A stretch of 64,000 nucleotides of DNA from Tepidisphaeraceae bacterium (GTDB lineage Bacteria > Planctomycetota > Phycisphaerae > Tepidisphaerales > Tepidisphaeraceae), in assembly GCA_035998445.1 (NCBI GenBank), contig DASYHQ010000017.1, positions 62,001 through 126,000 on the forward strand, given 5' to 3'. Below, in pieces: positions 34,879 through 43,076 of the stretch. The notes below the pieces were generated by a model. The model was given only the letters and a program-made list of their open reading frames with translations, made no database searches and was not told the DNA's origin. The position numbers and the translations under genes were made by a program. Position 1 is the first letter of the stretch, and each line of letters begins with the position of its first letter.

Positions 34879-35841
34879 ATGCGTTATTTCGTCACCGGCG
34901 GCGCCGGGTTTATCGGTAGCAACCTGGTCGATCGCCTGCTGGCGGGCGGGCACAGCGTCACCGCGTACGACAACCTCGTCACCGGGCAGCTTCGTTTCCT
35001 GGACGACGCCCACAAGACCGGTGGCGACCGCTTCAAGCTCGTCGAAGGCGACATCCTCGACGACGCCCGACTCGCCGCTGCCATGGCCGGCCACGACTTC
35101 GTCTTCCACCTGGCCGCCAACGCCGACGTGCGCTTCGGCACCGACCACCCGCGCAAGGACCTCGAGCAGAACACGATCGCGACCTACAACGTGCTGGAAT
35201 CGATGCGGCACGCGAAGATCAGCCAGATCGCGTTCTCGTCCACCGGCAGCATCTACGGTGAAAGCCCGGTCATCCCGACGCCGGAGGATGCGCCGTTTCC
35301 CATCCAGACGAGCCTGTACGGCGCCAGCAAGCTGGCCGGTGAAGGTTTGATCGCCGCCTACTGCAGCGGGTTTAACTTCCGCGCGTTCATCTTCCGCTTC
35401 GTCTCCATACTCGGCGAACGCTACACGCACGGTCACGTGTTCGACTTTTACGATCAGCTGGCGCAACACCCCGGCCACATCCGCGTGCTGGGCAACGGCC
35501 TGCAGCGCAAGAGCTACCTCTACGTGCAGGACTGCATCGACGCGATCTTCACCGTCATCGAACGCTCGACCGAGGCGGTGAACATCTACAACCTGGGCAC
35601 CGACCAATACTGCCAGGTAAACGATTCGCTCGGCTGGATCTGCCGCACGATGGACGTGCAACCCGAACGCCAGTACACCGGCGGCGACCGCGGGTGGATC
35701 GGGGACAACCCGTTCATCTTCCTGGACACGAAAAAGGTCCGCTCGCTCGGCTGGCAGCCAAAGCTGTCGATCGAGCAAGGCGTTGTGCGGACCGTCGAAT
35801 ACCTCGCGGCCAACCCGTGGGTGTTCGAAGCACGCAGCTAG
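34879..35841 (+). CDS. NAD-dependent epimerase/dehydratase (extended SDR), second paralogue
   Basis: A 320-residue extended SDR. The NAD motif is TGGAGFIGSN at 6-15. The active site is FSSTGSIYGE (Ser121-Thr122 region) with Y147-xxx-K151 (SLYGASK). The C-terminal YLYVQDCIDAIF segment is typical. It shares the layout and much sequence with the protein at 29446 (both about 320 residues), so the two are paralogues that may act on successive sugars. The ribosome binding site GAAGAAGGA is 7 bases before ATG. A family-4 repeat lies downstream. Confidence 0.92.
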   Translation: MRYFVTGGAGFIGSNLVDRLLAGGHSVTAYDNLVTGQLRFLDDAHKTGGDRFKLVEGDILDDARLAAAMAGHDFVFHLAANADVRFGTDHPRKDLEQNTIATYNVLESMRHAKISQIAFSSTGSIYGESPVIPTPEDAPFPIQTSLYGASKLAGEGLIAAYCSGFNFRAFIFRFVSILGERYTHGHVFDFYDQLAQHPGHIRVLGNGLQRKSYLYVQDCIDAIFTVIERSTEAVNIYNLGTDQYCQVNDSLGWICRTMDVQPERQYTGGDRGWIGDNPFIFLDTKKVRSLGWQPKLSIEQGVVRTVEYLAANPWVFEARS

Positions 35842-35904
35842 GGAGCCACGAAGGCGCGAAGGCACAATGGGAGACACGGCGTGATGCGGGTTGATCTTTC
35901 TTCT

Positions 35905-35996
35905 GTAGGACAGGCATTCCTGCCTGTCTCTCCCCCCGCTCTCCCCCCGTATTCGGTCTTCTGTGGCACAGACATTTTTGTCTATGTCTCCCCCGG
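35905..35996. repeat. family-4 dimeric repeat (GACAGGCATTCCTGCCTGTC), copy 1
   Basis: Two units in tandem. The first is CTTCTGTAGGACAGGCATTC plus CTGCCTGTC, the second CTTCTGTGGCACAGACATTT plus TTGTCTATGTC, both followed by CTCCCCCC. Each core is a palindrome. Preceded by GCCACGAAGGCGCGAAGGCACA, a family-5 word. It lies in the 192-base gap between epimerase and SDR genes. Confidence 0.8.
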
Positions 35997-36033
35997 CTTT
36001 TCTGATCTGCGACACACTGAATAGGATCCCAAC

Positions 36034-36876
36034 GTGCCTGCCGACTACGCAAAACAAATCGCCCTCGTCACCGGCGCCTCGCGCGGCCTCGGCCGCGAGA
36101 TCACGAAACACCTCGCCACCGCCGGCTTCACCGTCGCCGCGGTCGCGCGCGACGCGGCCGCGCTAGATGAAACCGTCACCTACGCCGGCGGCAACGTCAA
36201 ACCCTTCGCTGCGGACCTGGCGAACCTTGATTCGCTTCCCAACCTCATCACGACCATCACCCGCGACCTCGGCCCGATCAACGTGCTGGTAAACAACGCC
36301 GCCATCCAGGGCCCCATGGGCCTGTTCGACGAGTTGGACTTCACCCAATGGCGGGCCGTGTTCGACGCCAACCTGTTTGCCCCGATGCGCCTCTGCCAGC
36401 TCGTGCTGCCCGCGATGCGCCAGCGCAAGGCCGGCAAGATCATCAACCTGTCCGGTGGTGGCGCCACCGCGCCGCGGCCGCACGTGACGGCGTACGCCGG
36501 CAGCAAGTGCGCCATGGCGCGGCTCACCGAAACGCTGGCGACCGAGTACCGCGAGTTTAACGTCGACATCAACGCTGTTGCGCCCGGCGCGATGAACACG
36601 CGCATGCTGCAGGAAACCCTCGCCGCCCAACTGCCGCTCGAACACGCCAAGGCGATCCAGCAACAACAGACCGGTGGCGCCCCACCCGAAAAGGCCGCCG
36701 AGCTGATCGCCTGGCTCGCGTCGCCCACCAGTAATGGCATCACCGGCCGGCTCATCAGCGCCGTGTGGGACGGCTGGCGCGACCTGCCATCCCATCGCGA
36801 CGATCTGGAGAAGTTCGCCGACCTCTACACGCTGCGGCGGGTGATTCCGAAGGACCGTGGGTTGAGCTGGGAGTAG
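36034..36876 (+). CDS. classical short-chain dehydrogenase/reductase
   Basis: A 280-residue SDR with GTG start. The cofactor motif is VTGASRGLG (12-20), NNAA is at 87-90, and the active site is Ser140, Tyr154 and Lys158 (INLSGGG, AYAGSK). The Arg after the cofactor motif (TGASRGLG) leaves NADP possible. It fits the FabG/3-oxoacyl reductase or sugar reductase group; the cluster context favours a sugar. Residues 200-280 are longer than typical, with an RRVIPKDRGLSWE tail. Only 83 bases separate it from the next gene, and these are almost entirely filled by a family-1 palindrome pair. Confidence 0.9.
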   Translation: MPADYAKQIALVTGASRGLGREITKHLATAGFTVAAVARDAAALDETVTYAGGNVKPFAADLANLDSLPNLITTITRDLGPINVLVNNAAIQGPMGLFDELDFTQWRAVFDANLFAPMRLCQLVLPAMRQRKAGKIINLSGGGATAPRPHVTAYAGSKCAMARLTETLATEYREFNVDINAVAPGAMNTRMLQETLAAQLPLEHAKAIQQQQTGGAPPEKAAELIAWLASPTSNGITGRLISAVWDGWRDLPSHRDDLEKFADLYTLRRVIPKDRGLSWE

Positions 36877-36879
36877 CTT

Positions 36880-36956
36880 TCGTACCACGGGCGGCCCGCC
36901 CGTGTTTCCGGATGAACGCGAAGAGAAGACACGGGCGGGCCGCCCGTGGTACGGCA
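36880..36956. repeat. family-1 paired palindrome, copy G, within an operon
   Basis: CGTACCACGGGCGGCCCGCC... and ...GGCGGGCCGCCCGTGGTACG, about 30 bases apart. It starts 3 bases after the SDR stop and ends 3 bases before the next ATG. There is therefore no ordinary ribosome binding site upstream of that ATG. Confidence 0.85.
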
Positions 36957-36959
36957 AAT

Positions 36960-37940
36960 ATGAACATCGCCATCATTGGTTGCGGGCTGATCGGGAACAA
37001 GCGGGCCAAGGCCCTGCCGAAGGACGACGTTCTCATCGCCGCGGCAGACGTGAACACGGCCCGGGCGCAGCAGTTTGCGGCCAGCTACCCGAGTTGCAAG
37101 CACGTCTCGACCGACTGGCAGGCGATCGTCACGCGCGACGACGTCGACGCCGTTGTCGTCGCCACAACGAACGACCAGCTTGCTCCGGTGACGCTGGCGG
37201 CCATCGAAGCGGGTAAGCACGTGCTGGTGGAAAAGCCCGCCGCCCGTAGCGCCGCCGAGATCGCCCCCCTGCTGCCCGCGGCAACGAAACACAAGGTCGC
37301 GGTGAAGGTGGGGTTCAACCATCGCTGTCACCCGGCGTTGCTGAAGGCCCGCGAGATCGTCGACAGTGGCGCGCTCGGTCCCATGATGTTCGTCCGCGGC
37401 CGCTACGGACATGGCGGGCGGTTAGGCATGGAAAAGGAATGGCGCGGCAACCCCGAAATCGCCGGCGGTGGTGAAATGCTGGACCAGGGCGTCCACCTGA
37501 TCGACCTCGCCCGCTGGTTCCTCGGCGACTTCACCGACGTCAGTGGTCACGTCGGCACGTTCTTCTGGAACTGGCCCGTTGAAGACAACGGCTTCGCCCT
37601 CCTGAAAACCGCCGATGCCAAGGTCGCCTGGCTGCACGCCAGTTGCAGCGAGTGGAAGAACCTATTCAGCCTCGAAATCTACGGCCGCGACGGCAAGCTC
37701 GCGATCGACGGCCTCGGTGGCAGTTATGGATTAGAGCGCCTCGCGTTCTACAAAATGCTGCCCCAAATGGGCCCGCCGGAGACGACGATCTGGGAGTATC
37801 CCGGTGAAGACAGGAGCTGGCAGGTCGAGTGGAGCCAGTTCAAGGAAGCGGCCTTCGCTCGCACCGCGCCTGACAGCGGCAACCTGAACGACGCCTACGC
37901 GACGCTGAAGATCATCGATCAACTCTACGGGCGAAACTGA
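36960..37940 (+). CDS. Gfo/Idh/MocA family oxidoreductase
   Basis: A 326-residue oxidoreductase. It opens MNIAIIGCGLIGNKRAKALP with the Rossmann glycines G7, G9 and G12. The lysine motif is VLVEKPAARSAAEIA and the pocket motif EMLDQGVHLIDLARWFLG. It is the last gene of the + glycan cluster and follows an SDR. A C-terminal RGRYGHGGRLGMEKEW segment is as in Gfo/Idh proteins acting on scyllo-inosose or UDP-sugars. The start codon is immediately after a palindromic repeat with no Shine-Dalgarno sequence, so translation may depend on the mRNA hairpin or be weak. Confidence 0.9.
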   Translation: MNIAIIGCGLIGNKRAKALPKDDVLIAAADVNTARAQQFAASYPSCKHVSTDWQAIVTRDDVDAVVVATTNDQLAPVTLAAIEAGKHVLVEKPAARSAAEIAPLLPAATKHKVAVKVGFNHRCHPALLKAREIVDSGALGPMMFVRGRYGHGGRLGMEKEWRGNPEIAGGGEMLDQGVHLIDLARWFLGDFTDVSGHVGTFFWNWPVEDNGFALLKTADAKVAWLHASCSEWKNLFSLEIYGRDGKLAIDGLGGSYGLERLAFYKMLPQMGPPETTIWEYPGEDRSWQVEWSQFKEAAFARTAPDSGNLNDAYATLKIIDQLYGRN

Positions 37941-37963
37941 CGCCCGACTGTGCGATCGACGCA

Positions 37964-38815
37964 TCACCTTCCACTCGACCGCCGGCGGAACTCGGCCGGC
38001 GAGACGCCGACGATCTGCTTGAATCGCTTGGAAAAGTGAAACGCGTCGCAAAAGCCGCAACGCTCGGCCACCGTGGCCAGCGTGAGGCGCGGGTCGACTA
38101 ACATGTTGGCGGCTGCGTCGATCGCGCGGGTGGTGCGGTAGCGGCTGGGCGTCATGCCCGACAGTTTGGCAAACCGCTTGCGAAAGGTGTCGAACGGCAT
38201 CCCCAACTGCCGCGAGACGGTGTTGAGCGACGCCGGGCTGTCCAGCGGTATCGCGTCGATCAATCCCTTGGCCGCCGACAACCACGCCTGCCCCCCTTCC
38301 CCTTGCCGTGATGCCGTCGCGATGTCTGCGAGCAACTGCTGCATGCGGCACAGCGATTCCAACCCCGCCGCCAGATCGCCACCGGTCGGCTCACCGGCCG
38401 CGGTGATGAAGCGGCGCAGCCAATATTCGACCGGTTCGAGGTGAACGATCGGCCCCTCGGCGCCAATCAATCCCGCGGCCCGCCACGCATCGAACACGGG
38501 GCCGTCGAAGACGACGTAGAACTCCTCCCACGTCCCATCCGCCGGCGGGCCATACGTGTGCGCCACCTCTGGGTACACGAAGATCAGATCCCCCGCCCGC
38601 ACGGGAATGCGGGGCCCGTTGGCCTCGCTGTAGTACCCCTGCCCCGCCAGCAGGTAAACGACCGCGTATTTGCCGAAAATCCGCATGCCCATACCACTGC
38701 CCCCCGGCATATGGCGGACAAACCCGGCGCTGTTTACGCCACCTGCCGCGGGAATCGCCGCATTCTGGCAGATAAGCCGGCTCGAATGATCACTGGAATC
38801 AATGGCGACATGCAT
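37964..38815 (-). CDS. AraC-family transcriptional regulator with cupin sensor domain
   Basis: A 283-residue regulator. The N-terminal cupin/AraC-binding region is at about 20-120 (RIPVRAGDLIFVYPEVAHTY). The C-terminal double helix-turn-helix is at about 190-283 (LNTVSRQLGMPFDTFRKRF and LTLATVAERCGFCDAFHFS, KRFKQIVGVSPAEFRR). It is divergent from the PhyH gene, with a 95-base gap that holds a perfect inverted repeat, so it probably controls that operon. The start at MHVAIDSS leaves the operator outside the gene. A start 20 codons upstream (MPCKIRL) would overlap it, and neither has a clear Shine-Dalgarno sequence. Confidence 0.88.
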   Translation of the reverse strand: MHVAIDSSDHSSRLICQNAAIPAAGGVNSAGFVRHMPGGSGMGMRIFGKYAVVYLLAGQGYYSEANGPRIPVRAGDLIFVYPEVAHTYGPPADGTWEEFYVVFDGPVFDAWRAAGLIGAEGPIVHLEPVEYWLRRFITAAGEPTGGDLAAGLESLCRMQQLLADIATASRQGEGGQAWLSAAKGLIDAIPLDSPASLNTVSRQLGMPFDTFRKRFAKLSGMTPSRYRTTRAIDAAANMLVDPRLTLATVAERCGFCDAFHFSKRFKQIVGVSPAEFRRRSSGR

Positions 38816-38829
38816 GCCAAAATATACAT

Positions 38830-38884
38830 GCACTGAACCAATCAGGCCATTCCGTAACCGGATTTTACATGGCATGTTCAGTGC
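38830..38884. promoter_or_regulatory. inverted-repeat operator candidate between araC-type and PhyH genes
   Basis: GCACTGAAC (38830-38838) and GTTCAGTGC (38876-38884) are perfect 9-base reverse complements with 37 bases between. This spacing fits AraC-type dimers bridging two sites, or two monomer sites flanking the divergent promoters. The PhyH start lies 27 bases beyond. Confidence 0.55.
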
Positions 38885-38910
38885 GTAGTCACTCGAACAA
38901 GGGAAACGCA

Positions 38911-39843
38911 ATGTCCGCTTCAACCATGACGCTGCCACGACTGACGATGATGGGCGAGGAGATCGAGGCCGTTGAAAACCTCGACGATTGCACGCCTCTG
39001 CTGAACGACCCCGACGCCTTGCGCCAGCAGATGGCGACGAACGGGTACGTCTACCTCCCCGGCTACCTCGGTCGCGATCGCGTGAAGGCGGCCCGGCGCG
39101 TGTTTATCGATGAACTGCAGCGCCGTGGCATGTTGCATCCCGACCGCGACCCGATGGACGGCTTTTACAACCCCGCCGCTGGCGCGCCCGGCTTTGCCGG
39201 TGGCCGGTTGGAGACGTTGTTCCCCGATCCACAGCCGATTCACGACGCGCTCTACACCGGCCCGATGATGGCCTTCTTCCGCACGCTCTTCGGTGACGGC
39301 ATCGACGTACGCCACTACGACTACACCTGGACGCGCCAGGTGAACCCCGGCCCAGCCACGCCGCTCCACTCCGACGTCGTCTACATGGGCCGTGGCACGC
39401 ATGAGCTGTACACCGCTTGGACGCCGATGGGCGACAACAGCTTCGACCTTGGCGGTTTGATCCTGCTTGAGGGGTCGAATAACCACGCCGGTCTGGCCAA
39501 GTCGTACTGGCGGTCGGACGTCGACTCCTTCTGCAGCAACAAAGCCGACAAACGCGACGGTTGGGCCAAGGCCAACGGTATGGGCGGCAGCCTGCGCGGT
39601 TCCGCCAACCAGATCCGCCGCAGCTTGGGCGGCAAGCGTTGGGTGACGGCCGACTATCGCATGGGCGACGTGGTGCTCTTCAGCGTCTACACCGTACACG
39701 GCGGCACCGACAACCGCAGCGACCGCCTCCGCCTCTCGACCGACACCCGCTATCAGCGCGCCGACCAGCCCGCTGACGAACGCTGGATCGGTGAACAGCC
39801 CGCGGCCCACGGCCCCAACGCCAAACGCGGCCTGATCTGCTGA
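38911..39843 (+). CDS. phytanoyl-CoA dioxygenase (PhyH) family protein
   Basis: A 310-residue Fe(II)/2-oxoglutarate dioxygenase of the PhyH group. The iron-binding facial triad is readable as H153-x-D155 (PLHSDVVYM) with H263 (TVHGGTDN), and Arg272/Arg274 (DRLRLSTDTR) can bind 2-oxoglutarate. GDGIDVRHYDYTWTR and DLGGLILLEGSNNHAG are family phrases. It hydroxylates an unknown substrate; with the GMC dehydrogenase it may form an oxidation pathway. AAGGGAAACGCA precedes the ATG. It is the first gene of a three-gene + operon divergent from the AraC-type regulator. Confidence 0.9.
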   Translation: MSASTMTLPRLTMMGEEIEAVENLDDCTPLLNDPDALRQQMATNGYVYLPGYLGRDRVKAARRVFIDELQRRGMLHPDRDPMDGFYNPAAGAPGFAGGRLETLFPDPQPIHDALYTGPMMAFFRTLFGDGIDVRHYDYTWTRQVNPGPATPLHSDVVYMGRGTHELYTAWTPMGDNSFDLGGLILLEGSNNHAGLAKSYWRSDVDSFCSNKADKRDGWAKANGMGGSLRGSANQIRRSLGGKRWVTADYRMGDVVLFSVYTVHGGTDNRSDRLRLSTDTRYQRADQPADERWIGEQPAAHGPNAKRGLIC

Positions 39844-39916
39844 TGAGGCCTGGCGTTCACCCGCACACCGGTCTTGCCGCTTCAGCGGTAAGGTTTACCA
39901 TTTGCGGGTGAACCCC

Positions 39917-40375
39917 ATGCTCAATCCCCAACAGCTATCCACCTTGCTTGCGGCGATGGACCGCGTCATTCCATCGGATGAGTTCCCATCCGCCTCCCAA
40001 GCGGGCGGGATGACCTTCATCGATCGGCTGTTCCGCACCGACCTCGCGCACCGCACCCCTGAACTGGCTGCGCTGCTCGATCAGATCGATGCCGCGGCTA
40101 AATCGCAGCACGATCGCAGCTTCGCCGACCTCGCCGAAGCGCAACAGGACGCCGCGCTAACCGCGGTCGAAGATTCACCGTCGCGCAAGGCATTCGCGTG
40201 GCTGGTGGACATCATCAACGAAGGCTACTACGCCGACCCCGCCAACGGTGGCAACGCCGATGCGGTATCCTGGAAAATGATCGGCTACGCGCCGCGCGTG
40301 CCGGGCTACGACGGTTCGCAGCAGGTGCTGGGCGACACCGCTCATCCGCGATCATTAGGGGAGAGCGCACGATGA
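39917..40375 (+). CDS. gluconate 2-dehydrogenase subunit 3-like protein
   Basis: A 152-residue protein whose LAAMDRVIPSDEFPSASQAG start and C-terminal KMIGYAPRVPGYDGSQ are typical of the gluconate_2-dh3 family. These small subunits partner GMC-type dehydrogenases and often carry a Tat-type signal, but no twin-arginine signal is visible here. Its stop overlaps the GMC start by 4 bases, which fits a complex. A GTG 3 codons upstream is an alternative start. Confidence 0.85.
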   Translation: MLNPQQLSTLLAAMDRVIPSDEFPSASQAGGMTFIDRLFRTDLAHRTPELAALLDQIDAAAKSQHDRSFADLAEAQQDAALTAVEDSPSRKAFAWLVDIINEGYYADPANGGNADAVSWKMIGYAPRVPGYDGSQQVLGDTAHPRSLGESAR

Positions 40376-42000
40376 GCGAGTACGACACGATCGTAATTGG
40401 CGCCGGTGGTGCCGGCGGCATCGTCGCCGGGCGATTGGCCGAGATGGGCAGGACCGTCCTCCTGCTGGAACGCGGCCAGCAGATGGCCGTCGGTGATGTA
40501 TCTCGCGACCACCTGCGCAACCACCGGCTGCCCGTGTACGGTCACAACACCGGCCCCGACTTGGACCGCAACCCGCGCGTGCTGATCGACGCCCACGGCC
40601 AGCGCCACGAGCTGCGCCCGCACCAAGGGGACTATCACAACAACGCCATGGTGGTGGGTGGCGGCACGCTCGTGTACGGCGCGCAGTCGTGGCGTTTCAT
40701 GCCGCAGGACTTCCGCATGGCCAGCCTGTACGGCGTGCCGGAGGGGTCGTCGCTGGCGGATTGGCCGATCACGTACGACGACCTCGAGCCTTACTACACG
40801 CAGGCCGAGTGGGAACTGGGCGTGGGTGGCGACGGCGACGCGATGGTCCGCCACGGCCCGCGTTCCAAGCCGTTTCCCCTGCCGCCCCATGACGAGACGC
40901 TTCAGCGGCGCGTGCTGCGCCGGGGTGCTGAAAAGCTCGGGCTGGCGACGCAACCCGTGCCGCTGCTCATCAACTTCCAACCGTACAACGGCCGCGGCGC
41001 GTGCGTGCGCTGCGGCATGTGCGTGGGCTTCTCCTGCCCCACCGATGCCAAGACCGGCTCGCAGAACACCCTGCTGCCGCGCGGGCTGGCCACCGGGCGG
41101 CTGACGCTGCTGACCGGCGCGCAGGTCGAGCGCATCGAAACCGACGCCCACGGCCGCGCCACCGGTGTGTGGTACTTTCGCGACGGTCGCCGAACGTTTG
41201 CCGGCGCCAAGGTGATCGTTAGCAGCGCCGGCGCGATCGAGTCGGCCCGCCTGCTGCTCAACAGCGCCGCCGACCACGCCCCGCGCGGCCTGGGCAACCA
41301 CTCCGACCACGTCGGCCGACATTTGCAGGGACACTACTACCCCGGCGCGCACGCTTTGTTCGACGAGATCACCCACGACGGCATCGGCCCGGGTCCGGCG
41401 ATCGCCACTTGCAACTACAACCACGGCAACAAGGGCATCGTGGGCGGCGGCATGCTGGCCAACGAGTTCATCAAGCTGCCCGTGATTTTTAACAAGTGGA
41501 GCTGGCCACCGGGCGTGCCGCGCTGGGGCCTGACCGCCAAGCAATTCATGCGCGACGCCTACCGGCGGACGGTTCACGTGCAGGGCCCGGTGCAGGAGAT
41601 CCCGCACCCCGACGGCCGGGTGACGCTCGACCCACAGGTGCGCGACGCCGTCGGCATGCCCGTCGTGCGCCTCTCCGGCACCACGCATCCCGAAACGGTG
41701 CGCACGTCGCAGTTCATGCGCCAGCGCGCCGTCGACTGGCTGACCGCCAGCGGCGCCAAGCAGGTCTGGAGCGCGTCGCCCGGCCTCAGGCTCGGCGGTG
41801 GCCAGCACCAGTCGGGCACCTGCCGCATGAGCGACGACCCGGCCCACGGCGTCACCGACCGCTACGGTAAGGTCCACGGCACCGACAACGTCTACGTCTG
41901 CGACGGCAGCCTCCACGTCACCAACGGCGGCTTCAACCCGGTGCTGACGCTTATGGCGTTAGCGTTCCGCAATGCGGAGTGGATCGGGAAGCAGATGTAA
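40372..42000 (+). CDS. GMC family FAD-dependent oxidoreductase
   Basis: A 542-residue flavoprotein, the likely catalytic partner of the subunit-3-like protein. The ADP-binding motif is VIGAGGAGG (8-16). A four-Cys segment is C211-VR-C214-GM-C217-VGFS-C222, as in gluconate/fructose-type dehydrogenases. The GMC signature is HQSGTCRMSDDP, and the catalytic region HVTNGGFNPVLTL (H515, N518, N522) is near the C-terminus. The ATG overlaps the previous stop (ATGA). It probably oxidises an alcohol or polyol and passes electrons onward. The Cys segment may hold an Fe-S cluster; a cytochrome c subunit is not present. Confidence 0.9.
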   Translation: MSEYDTIVIGAGGAGGIVAGRLAEMGRTVLLLERGQQMAVGDVSRDHLRNHRLPVYGHNTGPDLDRNPRVLIDAHGQRHELRPHQGDYHNNAMVVGGGTLVYGAQSWRFMPQDFRMASLYGVPEGSSLADWPITYDDLEPYYTQAEWELGVGGDGDAMVRHGPRSKPFPLPPHDETLQRRVLRRGAEKLGLATQPVPLLINFQPYNGRGACVRCGMCVGFSCPTDAKTGSQNTLLPRGLATGRLTLLTGAQVERIETDAHGRATGVWYFRDGRRTFAGAKVIVSSAGAIESARLLLNSAADHAPRGLGNHSDHVGRHLQGHYYPGAHALFDEITHDGIGPGPAIATCNYNHGNKGIVGGGMLANEFIKLPVIFNKWSWPPGVPRWGLTAKQFMRDAYRRTVHVQGPVQEIPHPDGRVTLDPQVRDAVGMPVVRLSGTTHPETVRTSQFMRQRAVDWLTASGAKQVWSASPGLRLGGGQHQSGTCRMSDDPAHGVTDRYGKVHGTDNVYVCDGSLHVTNGGFNPVLTLMALAFRNAEWIGKQM

Positions 42001-42026
42001 CACGGGAACAACCCCGCACAACCCGC

Positions 42027-42054
42027 TTGGACTCCGCCTGCTGACTGGTATGCT
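42027..42054 (+). promoter_or_regulatory. sigma-70-like promoter of moaC
   Basis: TTGGAC, 16 bases, TATGCT, then 33 bases to the moaC ATG. Both hexamers match well and the position is right, starting 27 bases past the GMC stop. Confidence 0.45.
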
Positions 42055-42087
42055 ACGGACAGTTCGATCCCGCACGCCGGAACGTCT

Positions 42088-42582
42088 ATGTCCAACTCTG
42101 ACCTCACCCACCTCGACCCCGCCGGCAACGCGCGAATGGTCGACGTTTCCAGCAAGTCCGCCACGGCCCGCCAGGCGATAGCCGAGGGGTACATCGAGAT
42201 GAACCAGCAGACGCTGGCCGCGATCGCCGAGGGCACCGTGCCCAAGGGCGAGGTGCTGGGCGTCGCGCGACTGGCGGGCATCATGGCCGCCAAACGCACT
42301 GGCGACCTGATCCCGCTGTGCCACCCACTGCCGATCGAGAGCGTCGAAGTCGACTTCGACGTGCCGGCGCTGGAACCCGACGAGGGCAGCCAGACCGTCC
42401 GCCTGTACGCCAAGGCCATCACCCGCATCGTCGCCAAGACCGGCGTCGAGATGGAAGCCCTCACCGCCGTCTCGGTCGCGTTGCTGACCGTCTACGACAT
42501 GTGCAAGGCAATCGACAAAACCATGGTCATCGGCGGCATCAAGGTTCTGAAGAAGACGGGCGGGAAGTCGGACATCGGGTGA
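42088..42582 (+). CDS. moaC: cyclic pyranopterin monophosphate synthase MoaC
   Basis: A 164-residue enzyme that rearranges the MoaA product to cyclic pyranopterin monophosphate in molybdenum cofactor synthesis. Signature phrases are [60 protein letters not shown] and [20 protein letters not shown]. The substrate-binding His in LCHPLP and the Lys in DKTM are present. The length is the family norm. No other moa gene is in the window. Confidence 0.97.
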   Translation: MSNSDLTHLDPAGNARMVDVSSKSATARQAIAEGYIEMNQQTLAAIAEGTVPKGEVLGVARLAGIMAAKRTGDLIPLCHPLPIESVEVDFDVPALEPDEGSQTVRLYAKAITRIVAKTGVEMEALTAVSVALLTVYDMCKAIDKTMVIGGIKVLKKTGGKSDIG

Positions 42583-42605
42583 CACCCTTTCGCCCCGCCA
42601 CGCGC

Positions 42606-42692
42606 CCTTCTTCTGTAGGACAGGCATTCCTGCCTGTCTCTCCCCCCGTACTTTCTCTTCTGTGGCACAGGCATTCCTGCCTGTGTCTCTGC
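42606..42692. repeat. family-4 dimeric repeat, copy 2
   Basis: CTTCTGTAGGACAGGCATTC plus CTGCCTGTC, then CTTCTGTGGCACAGGCATTC plus CTGCCTGTGTC, each followed by CTCCCCCC or CTCTGC. The same two-unit order and spacing as copy 1 shows the dimer is the repeating unit. It starts 24 bases after the moaC stop. Confidence 0.85.
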
Positions 42693-42709
42693 GAAGCTTC
42701 GTATGAATG

Positions 42710-43013
42710 AAGAGAACGCGAAGGCGCGATCGCGCGAAGGAAGCCGCGAAGAAATGGGTGGCGTGTTGCGCTGAATCCACCTCAACTGCGCAGCGCGAGC
42801 GTAGAGATGGATAGCGTGCTCTTTGACAACTGAATACGTGACGCAGTAGACCGCACCTTCCATCGGCTCGACCACCCGATGTTGCACAATGGTGCAAAAT
42901 GGTGCACGGATTCGAGTTTTGCCTTACCCAAACCGCCGTCGCGGCGCGAAGTCCGCCTCTTCTTCGCGCCCCTTCGCGTCCGCCCTTCGCGACCTTTGCG
43001 TTCTCTTTTCACC
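42710..43013. repeat. family-5 inverted repeat (GAGAACGCGAAGGCGCGA...)
   Basis: Left (42710-42752) GAGAACGCGAAGGCGCGATC, GCGCGAAGGAAGCCGCGAAG. Right (42959-43010) CTTCTTCGCGCCCCTTCGCG, TTCGCGACCTTTGCGTTCTC. About 200 bases separate them and hold ATGGTGCA-type direct words and CTCTTTGACAACTGAATACG, but no gene. This and the family-4 repeat account for the 494-base gap. Confidence 0.65.
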
Positions 43014-43076
43014 GATTGTGCGAATACAACGAAGGCCACCGGTCCAGATAATCCAGCGACGTTAGAAAAAGTAGAA

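Noticed and set aside
39960-39995. CATCGGATGAGTTCCCATCCGCC resembling the GTAC-core palindromes of copy D
   Set aside because: It lies in the coding sequence of the gluconate dehydrogenase subunit-3-like protein, matches family residues there, and lacks the GTAC core.
42820-42900. Promoter-like CTCTTTGACAACTGAATACG and ATGGTGCA direct words in the moaC-ruvX gap
   Set aside because: There is a TTGACA but no acceptable -10 at the right distance and no gene follows on +, so no function is claimed.
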